Shown here: piece by piece, positions 35,587-44,113 of the stretch
Layout: every line of letters starts with the position of its first letter
Numbering within the stretch: the first letter of the stretch is position 1
Source of the DNA: Littorina saxatilis
Taxonomy: Eukaryota > Mollusca > Gastropoda > Littorinimorpha > Littorinidae
Direction: 5' to 3'
Length of the DNA: 64,000 nt
NCBI RefSeq assembly: GCF_037325665.1
Contig: NC_090247.1
Span: forward strand, 20,204,292 to 20,268,291
The notes under the pieces: generated by a model
What the model saw: only the letters and a program-made list of their open reading frames with translations
Told to the model about the DNA's origin: nothing
The model's database searches: none
Made by a program: the position numbers and the translations under genes

Positions 35587-35866
35587 ATGGCGGAGTCACA
35601 CCAAGACGACGCACGGCCAGCGCACTGAAAATATCGCGAAAAATTGCGATTTTGGCCAGTGCGTTGTCGTTCGCTGGGTGTGCGTCAATATGCGTTACTC
35701 GTTCGTCGAGCGCGCTAGACCAACGCTACGCATTCGTTGTCATTCGCTGTGTGCGTTGGGATTTTTTGAGCATGCACAAAAATGTGCTTCTACAAAACCG
35801 CGGTCACACAACGACGCACTGATCATTATTTTCCATTTTTGATTCATTTTCAGTGCGCTGGCCGTG
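35587..35866. mobile_element. Older TA-flanked MITE, left part, split by the Polinton
   Basis: It begins ATGGCGGAGTCACACCAAGA at 35587 and its other end, TTGGTGTGACTCCGCCAT, is at 50765-50782. TA flanks both (35585-35586, 50783-50784). The terminal repeat continues CGACGCACGGCCAGCGCACT, and its inverted partner AGTGCGCTGGCCGTG is cut at 35866 by the Polinton and resumes at 50698 with CCGTGCGTTGTCTT. Removing the Polinton restores a short element of a few hundred bp. The right portion, 50698-50782, carries an extra stretch with three TGGATC repeats. Confidence 0.75.
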
Positions 35867-36100
35867 AGAGAAAGGGAGAATGTACGTTCTGGCTCACCGA
35901 TTCCGACAGACCCTAAATATTAACGCAAAATAGGCTTCTGGACTAAACTTTTACTAAAATGAAACATGCGACAAAATCAGAAAATTACTGCATAAATCCA
36001 TACAAAAAAAAATACAGTAAAGTAAGGTTGTTTTGAACCAATGCCGGGTCTGTCGGAATCAGTAACCCAGAACGTACATTCTCCCTTTCTCTTATACAAC
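35867..36100. repeat. Left terminal inverted repeat of the Polinton, itself a hairpin
   Basis: From AGAGAAAGGGAGAATGTACG to CTTATACAAC. The first ~47 bp (35867-35913) are complementary to 36047-36093 with about three mismatches, so the repeat can fold on itself. In Polintons the ends are where protein-primed replication starts and where integrase acts. Confidence 0.9.
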
Positions 36101-36205
36101 ATTCTTAAGCTCAATACGCTCTCTCATTTACAAACTTTACTTCATATGTTCTTTCACTGTTAGAATTATATCTGATACATGCAATGTGACTGTCTAAACG
36201 AATAG

Positions 36206-36829
36206 TTAACTCTTTACAAGTGATTCTATTTTTACTTTTTCTTCCCGTCCTATTTGAATCCCCTTTTTTAAAAACTGCTTTTTCAGATCTTCTATATCGA
36301 GTGGCTTGTTATATTCAGCTCGTGTTTTTGTTTGAATACTTGCTTTCTTACTTTTGTAGTCATCAAAGTCTGTTTGTATCTGTTTGAATTCTTCGTCAGA
36401 AACTTTTGAATCTTCAAGTGCTTTACTGATAGACAGTTTTAGGCTAGACAATTTTGATGATGCAAGAGTGGAAATGGATTCGTGTTTTTCAAGCTTTTTC
36501 ACAATTTTTTTCATTATAGCTGATGCTATAAATGATAAACCACCAACTGCTGCTGCGACACCACCTAGGATTAGAGAAACTGGAGTCCCTACTCCGGTAG
36601 CTAACAGAATTGTTCCCGTTACACCTGCAGCTGATGCAAGGATAGTAGAACCAGTGCTGGCATTAGAAAGGCTGTTGTAAGTTGTTGAGTACTTACGTCT
36701 AGCGCGAGAATATTTTTCTAATTCATCTTCTAGTTGTTTTTGTATATTACTAATGTGTGCCAGTCTGAATTGTTGACTTTCTGCTGCACTTTCATTAATA
36801 TTAGGATAAAGCTTCACACTGCTAGTCAT
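36206..36829 (-). CDS. Polinton ORF with a glycine-rich membrane segment
   Basis: 207 aa. The N-terminal third has a predicted helix rich in charged residues (LEDELEKYSRARRKYSTTYN). Residues of about 60-105 form a long Gly/Ala-rich hydrophobic stretch (ILASAAGVTGTILLATGVGT, then LILGGVAAAVGGLSFIASAI). The C-terminal third is Lys-rich and helical. The pattern suggests a membrane-associated or membrane-active virion component of a Polinton, perhaps comparable with the small accessory proteins of adenovirus-like elements, but no family is certain. It is the last of three minus-strand genes reading toward the left end, 29 bp from its neighbour. Confidence 0.6.
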   Translation of the reverse strand: MTSSVKLYPNINESAAESQQFRLAHISNIQKQLEDELEKYSRARRKYSTTYNSLSNASTGSTILASAAGVTGTILLATGVGTPVSLILGGVAAAVGGLSFIASAIMKKIVKKLEKHESISTLASSKLSSLKLSISKALEDSKVSDEEFKQIQTDFDDYKSKKASIQTKTRAEYNKPLDIEDLKKQFLKKGIQIGREEKVKIESLVKS

Positions 36830-36858
36830 CTTTTAATGCAAAATATAAAATATTTATC

Positions 36859-37731
36859 TTAATTCTCACTGGCCAGTGTTTCTGCTAAGCTTTGAAGCTG
36901 TTCATTGCTTAACACCTTATCTGTATAGTAGAAAGCAATCAAATCAAGATAAGTAAGATTAATACTTCTTATTTCTGTTAAATTATTTATATCTGCGTTA
37001 ACAACAACATTTTGGTTTGACGTCTGTTTTTTTATTGTGTTAGAATCCTTTTGAACAGCAATAAATACTCTGACTTCTTCAACATTTAATGGTCTCCAGT
37101 TGAGATTTATTCCTCTCATTAGAACAGTGTTTGTGGTTTCTTCCCTTTTCCTGACAACTATATCAAATATCATAGTTGCATTCTGCCCTATTGGAAGCTT
37201 GGGTATAAAATCGACAATGGTGTCAGCGTCCTTTTCAACACTTTGTTTTCTGTGAATGAGATAGTTGTTCTTATGGAAAGGTTTAACTGCAACTTCTCCC
37301 CTGCTGTTAATCGCAGGAACAAGGCTAACAATTAGTGGTTTAGCATTGATTGACTTACGGAATGTGTCGTCTTTTCCAACAAGAGTGTATGGACTCACAA
37401 ATTCAAACTTCATTTCCCAGTCAATCTTTTTCATAACAGGACTAAGTACCCATTTTTTATTCTGATGTTTCCACATGTAGAATGTGTCATCGACAATTGG
37501 ATCAGGTACATTAACATCACGGATTTGACCTAGTTTGAGGAATCTTGGTTTCTTTTCATCGTCGATTTCCTTTCTCTTGTAATAACCGGTGTCTGTAAAC
37601 TCGAATGCATACACTGCACCAACTTCAGCATTGCTCTCAAAGTCGATAGCGTCTGCTAAATCTTTCAACTCTATAGTTGAACATGCAACAGGATAAGCTA
37701 TTGTAGGTCCACTCGACATTTTAATACTCAA
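36859..37731 (-). CDS. Polinton ORF of unknown function, 290 aa
   Basis: From the ATG at 37731 (MSIKMSSGPTIAYPVACSTI; a second ATG four codons in is equally possible). It has no membrane segment and is beta-rich in appearance, with alternating hydrophobic strands such as MIFDIVVRKREETTNTVLM and RVFIAVQKDSN. It lies between the membrane-segment ORF and the probable minor capsid ORF, with 4 bp to the latter, so the three are likely co-transcribed. Position and beta content make a structural role plausible; this is inference and I do not recognise the family. Confidence 0.55.
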   Translation of the reverse strand: MSIKMSSGPTIAYPVACSTIELKDLADAIDFESNAEVGAVYAFEFTDTGYYKRKEIDDEKKPRFLKLGQIRDVNVPDPIVDDTFYMWKHQNKKWVLSPVMKKIDWEMKFEFVSPYTLVGKDDTFRKSINAKPLIVSLVPAINSRGEVAVKPFHKNNYLIHRKQSVEKDADTIVDFIPKLPIGQNATMIFDIVVRKREETTNTVLMRGINLNWRPLNVEEVRVFIAVQKDSNTIKKQTSNQNVVVNADINNLTEIRSINLTYLDLIAFYYTDKVLSNEQLQSLAETLASEN

Positions 37732-37735
37732 TATT

Positions 37736-38380
37736 TTATGGAACTATTTCCAATGTAATGTTAAACAAACAATCAACTGGTTGTCCACTTTGATTTTTCA
37801 GATCAATGTGTAGGAATTCATGACACCCTTCCTCCAAGTCCTTGAACTGAAGTGTCTTAAATGTTGGCACGTGCATTTTACAAAAAGAGGCATCACTCGG
37901 TGGAAGAATCCTAAGCAGATCAGAACGCTGATCATTAAACAGATTATAGGATGTGTTAAGCTCTCTCATGTGAACAAACAGTACACTGTTAACATCCATG
38001 TCAATGGGACGTGTTCCCTTGTATATTTTTGTAATTCCAAGCATATCAAGGAGTTTGGTTGGAAAGTAAACGTTTACTTCTCTAGTTTTGGGCATAGTAA
38101 GAGTAGCAATGAGACTTGCATGATTTAAACTCGCTGTAATACCTACTGGAGCAAACAATTCTTTCTCTAAAGTGCAGAAGTCATAGTAACCATCTTCTAC
38201 AGAATGTGTTTTACCATTAATTCTAACCCAGTTGTTATTCTTTTTTTTACTGATATTATACCAAGTAACCTTGTACATAATTTCATGCAGTGCAACTTTC
38301 ATTCCTCCATTTTGATTGTTGATAGGGGTTGCAAGTTTAACTGGCACACCAGTCTTCACATTTGTTAGTGTGATAAACAT
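37736..38380 (-). CDS. Probable Polinton minor capsid (penton-like) protein
   Basis: 214 aa beginning MFITLTNVKTGVPVKLATPI. Much of the protein looks like beta strands (YYDFCTLEKELFAP, SLIATLTMPKTREVNVYFPT). The end, HEFLHIDLKNQSGQPVDCLF followed by NITLEIVP, resembles the C-terminal part of small single-jelly-roll vertex proteins found next to Polinton capsid genes. In the virion such a protein would sit at the vertices of the icosahedral shell. The start lies 20 bp from the start of the divergent ORF at 38400, which suggests a shared bidirectional promoter. Family assignment from memory of the gene type, not from a search. Confidence 0.55.
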   Translation of the reverse strand: MFITLTNVKTGVPVKLATPINNQNGGMKVALHEIMYKVTWYNISKKKNNNWVRINGKTHSVEDGYYDFCTLEKELFAPVGITASLNHASLIATLTMPKTREVNVYFPTKLLDMLGITKIYKGTRPIDMDVNSVLFVHMRELNTSYNLFNDQRSDLLRILPPSDASFCKMHVPTFKTLQFKDLEEGCHEFLHIDLKNQSGQPVDCLFNITLEIVP

Positions 38381-38399
38381 TTTTTATTCAACAACAAAA

Positions 38400-39620
38400 A
38401 TGAGTCAGTATAAATTCAACAAAGACGTTAAATACAAAACTGGACCATATTACAATCCAAAGACTATTTCTTTCCATGAGTTGGACTTTGCTGTAACAGA
38501 AACAGAATCCATTCGCGTTAAAGTGCCTGACCCATTCCATTCTTACCTAAATCCCCCAATCAAAAATGATAGTGTTCCAAAGATGTGGAACTCTCACCCA
38601 ATTCAGTTCTATCAGAATCAGTTAAACTTTGCAATATTCTGTGCAACCACAGGATGTGGAGTGTCCTATGCAGACCACATGAATAATTCAAACTTACTGA
38701 CAAAGTGTGTGTACACATTTCACGTTTACTATCAGTGCAGGAGAATCTTGTCTGAACTTCAGGCACCAATGCCGCATGAAAAGAGCTGGAACCCATTCAA
38801 CAATAGGATAAACATGAAAGTGTATGAGCGTCTCTGCAATGAATTCAATATAGATTTTAAGACCGACTTTAGGCAAAAGCAAGACAAAAACCATGGCATG
38901 GGAACACTATATTTATGGGGTGTCCACAGGAGGTATAATTTTGATTACTGGCCAGGTCATACATCTTTTTCTTCAAATGTGCAGGTACAGTTAGGATCAA
39001 TAGAACAACAGCACCACAATGCATGGACTACTTTTATATTAGACACCGGCAAAGGTTTCACTGGATCAGGTGTTGAAAGGATCAATGAATCTATCCGAAC
39101 ATATGCGTGGTGCTTGCTAGGCTCGCAGGCACAGACACGATCAAACATAATGAGAACAAGCACAGGGTTTGGTGCACAGAAACAGTTGTTATCAAATTTA
39201 GAAGATGTCATAAACTCTGCAGTTGATCTGCCTTCCAGCATCAAAAGGTATCAAGACTCTCTCCGTTATGCAAGATCAAAAGTTGACTTTGCTGTTGGTA
39301 ACGGCCTTTACATGTTACCTTCTGATCTCCAGCTGCAGATTGGAACAATAACAAATTATAACAATGAAATCATTATTGCTAGTGACACCCAGCCGCTTGG
39401 AAAGGGTGAAGAACTGAATTCAGAAATCAGAACGATGTTACAGCCATATCACAATGAACAGAAACAAAGCGTGACAAGTGAAGATCACGCTGCAGGTGAA
39501 GATCATTCTGTCACTAGTGATGATCAAGCTGTTAGTATTAGTGATGATCATGAATCGCAGAAGACTGCTCTAGTAATTGGTGGAGTGGGTGTAGGCTTAC
39601 TTTTGCTTTATTCTCGTTAG
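38400..39620 (+). CDS. Conserved Polinton ORF with a C-terminal membrane anchor
   Basis: I chose the ATG at 38400 (MSQYKFNKDVKYKTGPYYNP; 406 aa), not the earlier in-frame one that would overlap the divergent gene. The body is globular with ATTGCGVSYADHMNNSNLL, TLYLWGVHRRYNFDYWPGHT and RTYAWCLLGSQAQTRSNI; after an acidic spacer it ends in a short hydrophobic tail, LVIGGVGVGLLLLYSR. I remember this arrangement as a recurrent ORF of animal Polintons with no assigned function. The tail suggests membrane or shell association. The last 24 bp overlap, tail to tail, the minus-strand ORF that follows. Confidence 0.65.
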   Translation: MSQYKFNKDVKYKTGPYYNPKTISFHELDFAVTETESIRVKVPDPFHSYLNPPIKNDSVPKMWNSHPIQFYQNQLNFAIFCATTGCGVSYADHMNNSNLLTKCVYTFHVYYQCRRILSELQAPMPHEKSWNPFNNRINMKVYERLCNEFNIDFKTDFRQKQDKNHGMGTLYLWGVHRRYNFDYWPGHTSFSSNVQVQLGSIEQQHHNAWTTFILDTGKGFTGSGVERINESIRTYAWCLLGSQAQTRSNIMRTSTGFGAQKQLLSNLEDVINSAVDLPSSIKRYQDSLRYARSKVDFAVGNGLYMLPSDLQLQIGTITNYNNEIIIASDTQPLGKGEELNSEIRTMLQPYHNEQKQSVTSEDHAAGEDHSVTSDDQAVSISDDHESQKTALVIGGVGVGLLLLYSR

Positions 39621-40799
39621 CAGAACACCTGCAATTAAAACTATTAGAGTCCAGAGATGTTCAGCCATGAAACCAACAACTTTACCTGCAAAAGATAACA
39701 GCCAGCTAACAATTGAACCAATGATTCCTGGAAGTGCATCCAAAGCTTTTGCTGCTAGTTTCTTTAATAGTTCTGCAATGTGTTTGAGTTGTTTCTTTAC
39801 CCATCCCGGATCAGATGGAGGTGAAGGTGAAGGTGGAGGTGGAGGTGTGACAGTGCCACCTGTGAGTGTTAACACTAATGTGCTTATTGCAAATCCTAAC
39901 GCAGTTAGTATACTAGCTATTGTGATTCCCTGCTCTCTGAAAAGCGTTCTAATTCTTTCAGCAAGAGTTGTGTCTTCGTAAAGGATTCTTTGAATTGTAT
40001 TTTTTATTCTGCTGACCTGTGTTCTCAGTTGTTCTCTATTGTTACTTAGAACTTCTAACCTTATGGCTTTCTCCTCCTGCAAATCTTTTAAACGCTTAGA
40101 AATTCTGTTTTTTACTTCTTGTTCTAGGTTCAAATCATCAGCATCAGCAAGTTTTTGTTTCTCTTTGTTTATATCTTCATCCAGCTGACCTAGTTTTGAC
40201 AGATTATTTGCTATTTCACCTCTGATGGTTTGTAGTGATTGATTAAGGGCTTCTATTTCTCTCATAGGTAATAGTTCCTGTGGAGTCTTCAGTGAAGTTT
40301 CCTCAGAAAAAGAAGTCTCTATCTCTTGTATAAGTTGATCAGCCTCATCTGCAAGTTTATTAAGATCTTGCAATGGAACAGATTCTATTTGAGTAGCAGT
40401 TGGTAGTCCTAGTTCTGCTTGTTGAAGTAAGGAAACAACATGGGAAGATGATGACCGTGTGCTAGGCACAATATCTAATTGCCTAAGTCGATTAGCAGTA
40501 AGTTTTTGTTTTAGTGAAACTTTTGATAGAAACTTAGCAGGATTAGATTTATATGTAAGTTGGACTTTTTCTCCTTTATCGCTAGTTGTATATAAATGAT
40601 TTGCTTCCATTTTGAACTGGTTTGGATCTAAAACATCAGGTTCTTCTCCTAAACTTTTGTAGAAATCTCTAACTTTACCTTCCAGAAGTTCATGTCGTGC
40701 CACCTCATAATGCAGTGAATGATGGTAGGGAACCAAAGGGATTGCTTCGCTCATGTCGTCCGCTGGCTCAAATAAATCTTCAAATCCACCTTCTGCCAT
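39597..40799 (-). CDS. Polinton PX-like ORF: coiled coil, proline linker, membrane end
   Basis: 400 aa from MAEGGFEDLFEPADDMSEAI (ATG at 40799, preferred over the one 14 codons upstream, which would overlap the capsid gene). Residues of about 190-290 are a long charged coiled coil. A hydrophobic segment follows (ITIASILTALGFAISTLVLT), then a PPPPPSPSPPSDPGW linker and an amphipathic and hydrophobic end (ALDALPGIIGSIVSWLLSFA, LWTLIVLIAGVLL). This layout is typical of the PX-type protein of animal Polintons, of unknown role and perhaps membrane-acting. It is divergent from the capsid gene with a 35 bp gap. Confidence 0.7.
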   Translation of the reverse strand: MAEGGFEDLFEPADDMSEAIPLVPYHHSLHYEVARHELLEGKVRDFYKSLGEEPDVLDPNQFKMEANHLYTTSDKGEKVQLTYKSNPAKFLSKVSLKQKLTANRLRQLDIVPSTRSSSSHVVSLLQQAELGLPTATQIESVPLQDLNKLADEADQLIQEIETSFSEETSLKTPQELLPMREIEALNQSLQTIRGEIANNLSKLGQLDEDINKEKQKLADADDLNLEQEVKNRISKRLKDLQEEKAIRLEVLSNNREQLRTQVSRIKNTIQRILYEDTTLAERIRTLFREQGITIASILTALGFAISTLVLTLTGGTVTPPPPPSPSPPSDPGWVKKQLKHIAELLKKLAAKALDALPGIIGSIVSWLLSFAGKVVGFMAEHLWTLIVLIAGVLLTRIKQK

Positions 40800-40834
40800 T
40801 TGTAACTTATTTTTTATTTTGAAAATAAAAAAAG

Positions 40835-42118
40835 ATGGCACAATCGTTCGGTTCTGTTCTTGATCCTTACAGAAGGCTGAAAGAACCTCTCGGGGTAAAA
40901 GGAATAAGGCAAACAGTTATAGTTACAAATAATCCTTCTACTATTGATCAGAATGAAATACTTACTGTTAGGTTTCCTAATCTGGGTAAGAACGATGTTA
41001 TTGTACCAGGCACTGTAAGACTATCATTCAAATTAGAATTAGAATCTGGCTCAGATGAAAATAGGACTTTGGCTTATAATGTAGGAAGAGCAATTGTGAG
41101 GAAGATTACTGTCAAACTGGAAGGGCGGGAAGTGATGTCATTGAATAATGCAGATGTATTTTTAGTTTATGCAGATAATTGGTTGACTGACAATGAAAAG
41201 AAAAACAGAGTGTTTCAAGGGATTCAGTCAGACAATGGGATAAAAGTTAGAATAGGAGCAGGAGATAAAGCTGACAACAAAAAAGATAACGCTGTCAATG
41301 TTGCTTTTGGAAACAAATTTTGTATTCCACTTGACTTTGAACTCATAAATTCACATCCTCCCTTCTATCAAGGAGCATTGCGTGACAGGCTGTCATACGA
41401 CCTGACTTTCAATAGTTATGATCGTGTTATGCTTTCACAAGACCCGGAAGCAAAGTATAAGGTGTCTGGAATTTCTTTAGAGTTTGATGTTGTAAACCAT
41501 CCTGAACTGGCTAGACTTATAGAAAATCAGTACAGTTCTAAGCTGCCTATCTATTATGAAAGAGTGTTGAATCACAGTACACTTTCAAAAAGCCAGGCTG
41601 ATCCAATCTGGAACATTAACTTGAATACACCAGCTAGGTCAATGAAGGGAATACTTATGTTGTTTGAGGAACCAAAAGATCCATATGAAAGGCAAATAGA
41701 AAAGTTTTACAATCCACTAATCAATAGAGTATATTGCACAATTGAAGGGCAGCCAAACCAAATATTTGCATCTGGCATGCTGCCATACCAACACTATGAT
41801 GAAGCAAGAAAGTACTTTACTGGAGGAAGATTGAAAGACCCAACATCTGATCTTGTGGCTAAAGATCTACATTTACACGGTGTTGGCGTAGAAGATTTCT
41901 TGACAAATAAATATGCGTTATGGCTGGATCTCAGAACAACTGACGACAACAAACTGCATGGAAGTGGAAGGCGAATTGAAAACGGATCAGAAGGAATCAC
42001 AATACAAATTGAAAAGGAAGTAGGGAGTAGTAGTAAATCAGTTAAGATCTACGTGTTTGTTGTGTCAGATGCGCAGTTAAACATCTCTGAAAGCAGATTA
42101 CAGGATATTGTTTATTGA
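40835..42118 (+). CDS. Polinton major capsid protein (double jelly roll)
   Basis: 427 aa beginning MAQSFGSVLDPYRRLKEPLG. Conserved blocks of the Polinton/Maverick major capsid protein are visible: NEILTVRFPNLGKNDVIVPG, NVGRAIVRKITVKLEGREV, FGNKFCIPLDFELINSH, DRLSYDLTFNSYDRVM, ARSMKGILMLFEEP, and near the end KYALWLDLRTTDDNKLHGSG and EGITIQIEKE. In related viruses trimers of this protein, each with two beta barrels, form the faces of the icosahedral shell. Its presence is why Polintons are thought able to make particles. It is immediately followed by the packaging ATPase, with a short overlap if the upstream ATG of that gene is used. Confidence 0.9.
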   Translation: MAQSFGSVLDPYRRLKEPLGVKGIRQTVIVTNNPSTIDQNEILTVRFPNLGKNDVIVPGTVRLSFKLELESGSDENRTLAYNVGRAIVRKITVKLEGREVMSLNNADVFLVYADNWLTDNEKKNRVFQGIQSDNGIKVRIGAGDKADNKKDNAVNVAFGNKFCIPLDFELINSHPPFYQGALRDRLSYDLTFNSYDRVMLSQDPEAKYKVSGISLEFDVVNHPELARLIENQYSSKLPIYYERVLNHSTLSKSQADPIWNINLNTPARSMKGILMLFEEPKDPYERQIEKFYNPLINRVYCTIEGQPNQIFASGMLPYQHYDEARKYFTGGRLKDPTSDLVAKDLHLHGVGVEDFLTNKYALWLDLRTTDDNKLHGSGRRIENGSEGITIQIEKEVGSSSKSVKIYVFVVSDAQLNISESRLQDIVY

Positions 42119-42128
42119 ACGTGTTAAA

Positions 42129-42740
42129 ATGAAGTATCTAGATTTTCTTCCAAAAGATCCACACTGTTCTTTGATTTGTGGGGCAACAGGTTGCGGCAAA
42201 ACAAGATATGTTTTGGATTTATTACAGACTGTTTACATAAATCACTTTGAACACATAGTCATATTCTGTCCAACCATAAAGCATAACAGAACATACAAGG
42301 AGAGAAAATTCATATGGTCTGATCAAAATATATTTATTGTAAATCCTTCTGATCGTCTAAATGTTTGCTTGGAGCATTATTTCGATCTTTTTCAGAACAC
42401 GCCAACACTGTTTATTATTGATGACTGTGCAGCAGAACGTGACATTGTTAGAAAGAAAAGTGCACTAGCAAAGCTTGCATTCAGTGGACGACATGCATTA
42501 ATATCAGTTTGGATATTAACACAAAAATACAATGCAGTTCTGAAAGACTTTAGAGAGCAACTCAAAACAATAACATTGTTCTATTCAAAGGACCGTGACA
42601 GTTTTGAAGAGTGTCTTCGAGAAAATGATGTCATTGAAAACAAACAGGAGAGAGAAAGAATAAAGAATAATCTGAAATCTTCTAAGCACTCGAAACTGGT
42701 TTTAAAAACTGATCAACCAGTTCAGTATGTATGTTTGTAG
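42129..42740 (+). CDS. Polinton genome-packaging ATPase (A32/FtsK-HerA type)
   Basis: 203 aa from MKYLDFLPKDPHCSLICGAT; an upstream in-frame ATG at 42108 would overlap the capsid gene. The Walker A motif GATGCGKT is at residues 18-25 and the Walker B LFIIDDC at about 94-100, followed by SGRHALISVWILTQKYNAVL, which carries the sensor-like segment of this ATPase group. In double-jelly-roll viruses this enzyme pumps the DNA genome into the capsid. It sits directly behind the capsid gene as usual for the group. A 180 bp minisatellite follows its stop. Confidence 0.9.
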   Translation: MKYLDFLPKDPHCSLICGATGCGKTRYVLDLLQTVYINHFEHIVIFCPTIKHNRTYKERKFIWSDQNIFIVNPSDRLNVCLEHYFDLFQNTPTLFIIDDCAAERDIVRKKSALAKLAFSGRHALISVWILTQKYNAVLKDFREQLKTITLFYSKDRDSFEECLRENDVIENKQERERIKNNLKSSKHSKLVLKTDQPVQYVCL

Positions 42741-42752
42741 AAATCCTTGCTA

Positions 42753-42930
42753 AGTTCTTGTCAAGTTCTTACTCAAGTTCTTACTCAAGTTCTTACTCAA
42801 GTTCTTGTCAAGTTCTTGTCAAGTTCTTGTCAAGTTCTTACTCAAGTTCTTGTTAAGTTCCTACCTAAGTTCTTACTCAAGTTCCTACCTAAGTTCTTGT
42901 TAAGTTCCTACCCAAGTTCTTACTCAAGTT
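42753..42930. repeat. AAGTTCTTACTC minisatellite inside the Polinton
   Basis: About 15 units of 11-13 bp (AAGTTCTTACTC, AAGTTCTTGTC, AAGTTCCTACCT) lie between the ATPase stop and the next ORF. A plus-strand frame runs through it (VLTQVLTQVLVKFL pattern) but is only the repeat. It is the one low-complexity tract in an otherwise compact element. Confidence 0.9.
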
Positions 42931-42969
42931 TAATTACTAGATTTTAATTTTATTCTGCATCAAAATAAA

Positions 42970-43497
42970 ATGAACTGTGATGAATTGCTGATGCAGACTG
43001 CTACAGATATTGAAATCTGTGACAGTAGGACTATACCTGATAAAAAAGAAAGATTGTATTCACTTGCTGTTTGTGGAAAAACAAAACACTACCTTGGGCA
43101 GCAGTTAACTGTGGAAGAAGTACAACATCTTTCCTCAGAAGATATAGAAAAGTATCATGGACGGTATGAATCAGTGCTTGGTTCTAAGATGGTTAGAAGT
43201 ATTGGACAGACTGTTATAGGTTTGTACACAAAGATTTTTGGACATTTTACACCTCTCGACTCGGAGGAAGACTTAACACATGATCTAACTCATGACCCTG
43301 TTGTTTCCAAGTCCCTCGAATCTCTTGCCTGTGGCCTGTATTATCGATTTGGTGCTTTATTAGTACCATTTGTTGCTGGATTAATTACTTTCAAACACAT
43401 TAATTTTCAGAATAAAAAAGATGACGGATCAGTTGAAGCAGACAGTGGAGCAGACGAAAATACCAGAAGTGAACACAGTGACAAAGAAACCTGGTAG
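42970..43497 (+). CDS. Conserved Polinton ORF, 175 aa, one membrane segment
   Basis: It begins MNCDELLMQTATDIEICDSR and contains KKERLYSLAVCGKTKHYLGQ, HLSSEDIEKYHGRYESVLGS, a hydrophobic LYYRFGALLVPFVAGLITFK near residues 123-143, and an acidic tail. I remember a similar ORF next to the ATPase in other animal Polintons, without known function. Its last ~77 bp overlap the start of the next ORF in another frame, a compact virus-like arrangement. Confidence 0.65.
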   Translation: MNCDELLMQTATDIEICDSRTIPDKKERLYSLAVCGKTKHYLGQQLTVEEVQHLSSEDIEKYHGRYESVLGSKMVRSIGQTVIGLYTKIFGHFTPLDSEEDLTHDLTHDPVVSKSLESLACGLYYRFGALLVPFVAGLITFKHINFQNKKDDGSVEADSGADENTRSEHSDKETW

Positions 43498-43843
43498 AGT
43501 AGAAGCAGGAAAAAAACTAGCCGAATGGAACAGACAAAAAAAGTTAAATCAAAAGGCAAAGCAGAACATTATGTCTGAAGTTGAGCAGACACCAGACATT
43601 CCTGAAGTGACTAAGGTCACACAAACTGATCAAGAATTAAAATCTTCATTTCTATCATACAGAAAAGTAGCTGTAGCAGCTGTTGTTGGAGGAGGTGGAT
43701 ACTTGCTTTACAAACTTTGGCAAGGCAAATATAAAGTGTCAGAAACACCAAAATCAGAAACACCAAAACCAACAAACAAAGCAGTACAAACAATAACAAA
43801 GCCCACAGTAGTACCTGCAGTGGATTCATTTCATATGGAATAA
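43421..43843 (+). CDS. Polinton ORF with a basic N-terminus and a membrane segment
   Basis: 140 aa from MTDQLKQTVEQTKIPEVNTV. The first half is rich in Lys/Glu (VEAGKKLAEWNRQKKLNQKA), a short hydrophobic segment follows (VAVAAVVGGGGYLLYKLW, about residues 82-100), and the tail carries SETPKPT repeats. Overlaps the previous ORF and is followed after 30 bp by the next. Function unknown. The start could be one of several ATGs. Confidence 0.5.
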   Translation: MTDQLKQTVEQTKIPEVNTVTKKPGRVEAGKKLAEWNRQKKLNQKAKQNIMSEVEQTPDIPEVTKVTQTDQELKSSFLSYRKVAVAAVVGGGGYLLYKLWQGKYKVSETPKSETPKPTNKAVQTITKPTVVPAVDSFHME

Positions 43844-43873
43844 TTTTAATATTTTAATTTTGATAACATAAAA

Positions 43874-44104
43874 ATGAGTTCTGAAAAGACAATAGTTAAT
43901 CTAGTTTATCACGCTGCAGTGATTGGAGGCTTGAGTGTAGGTTACACAATGCTGGGTAAAAGTCTCCTCAGAATGAAACCAGCCGACTTGGGAAAGTTAG
44001 ACTTCGAAGACGGTGCTAAACTAATTGGTGTTGTGACAGCTTCCTTTGCAACAAAAGACTTTTTGGTGAAGCAAGGAATTATTCCAGAAAATATAAACAT
44101 GTAA
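43874..44104 (+). CDS. Small conserved Polinton membrane ORF, 76 aa
   Basis: MSSEKTIVNLVYHAAVIGGL, then SVGYTMLGKSLLRMKPADLG, DGAKLIGVVTASFATKDFLV and ending KQGIIPENINM. Two hydrophobic stretches suggest a small membrane protein. I remember very similar short ORFs in other animal Polintons (VIGGLSVGYTMLGK, ATKDFLVKQ...IPENI), so I regard it as real despite its size. Ten bp separate it from the next ORF. Confidence 0.65.
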   Translation: MSSEKTIVNLVYHAAVIGGLSVGYTMLGKSLLRMKPADLGKLDFEDGAKLIGVVTASFATKDFLVKQGIIPENINM

Positions 44105-44113
44105 GACAATAAA

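Noticed and set aside
35588-35640. TAATGGCGGAGTCACACCAAG as the true Polinton terminus
   Set aside because: It was first considered because it is inverted at both ends of the region. However, CCGTG duplicates and the AGAGAAAGGG ends lie inside it, and the outer sequence is a separate MITE with TA flanks.
36384-36680. Plus-strand 98-codon frame inside the Polinton, and other antisense frames such as 39667-39981, 37820-38128 and 46700-46939
   Set aside because: They are shadows of the real genes on the other strand, with no independent start or domain support.
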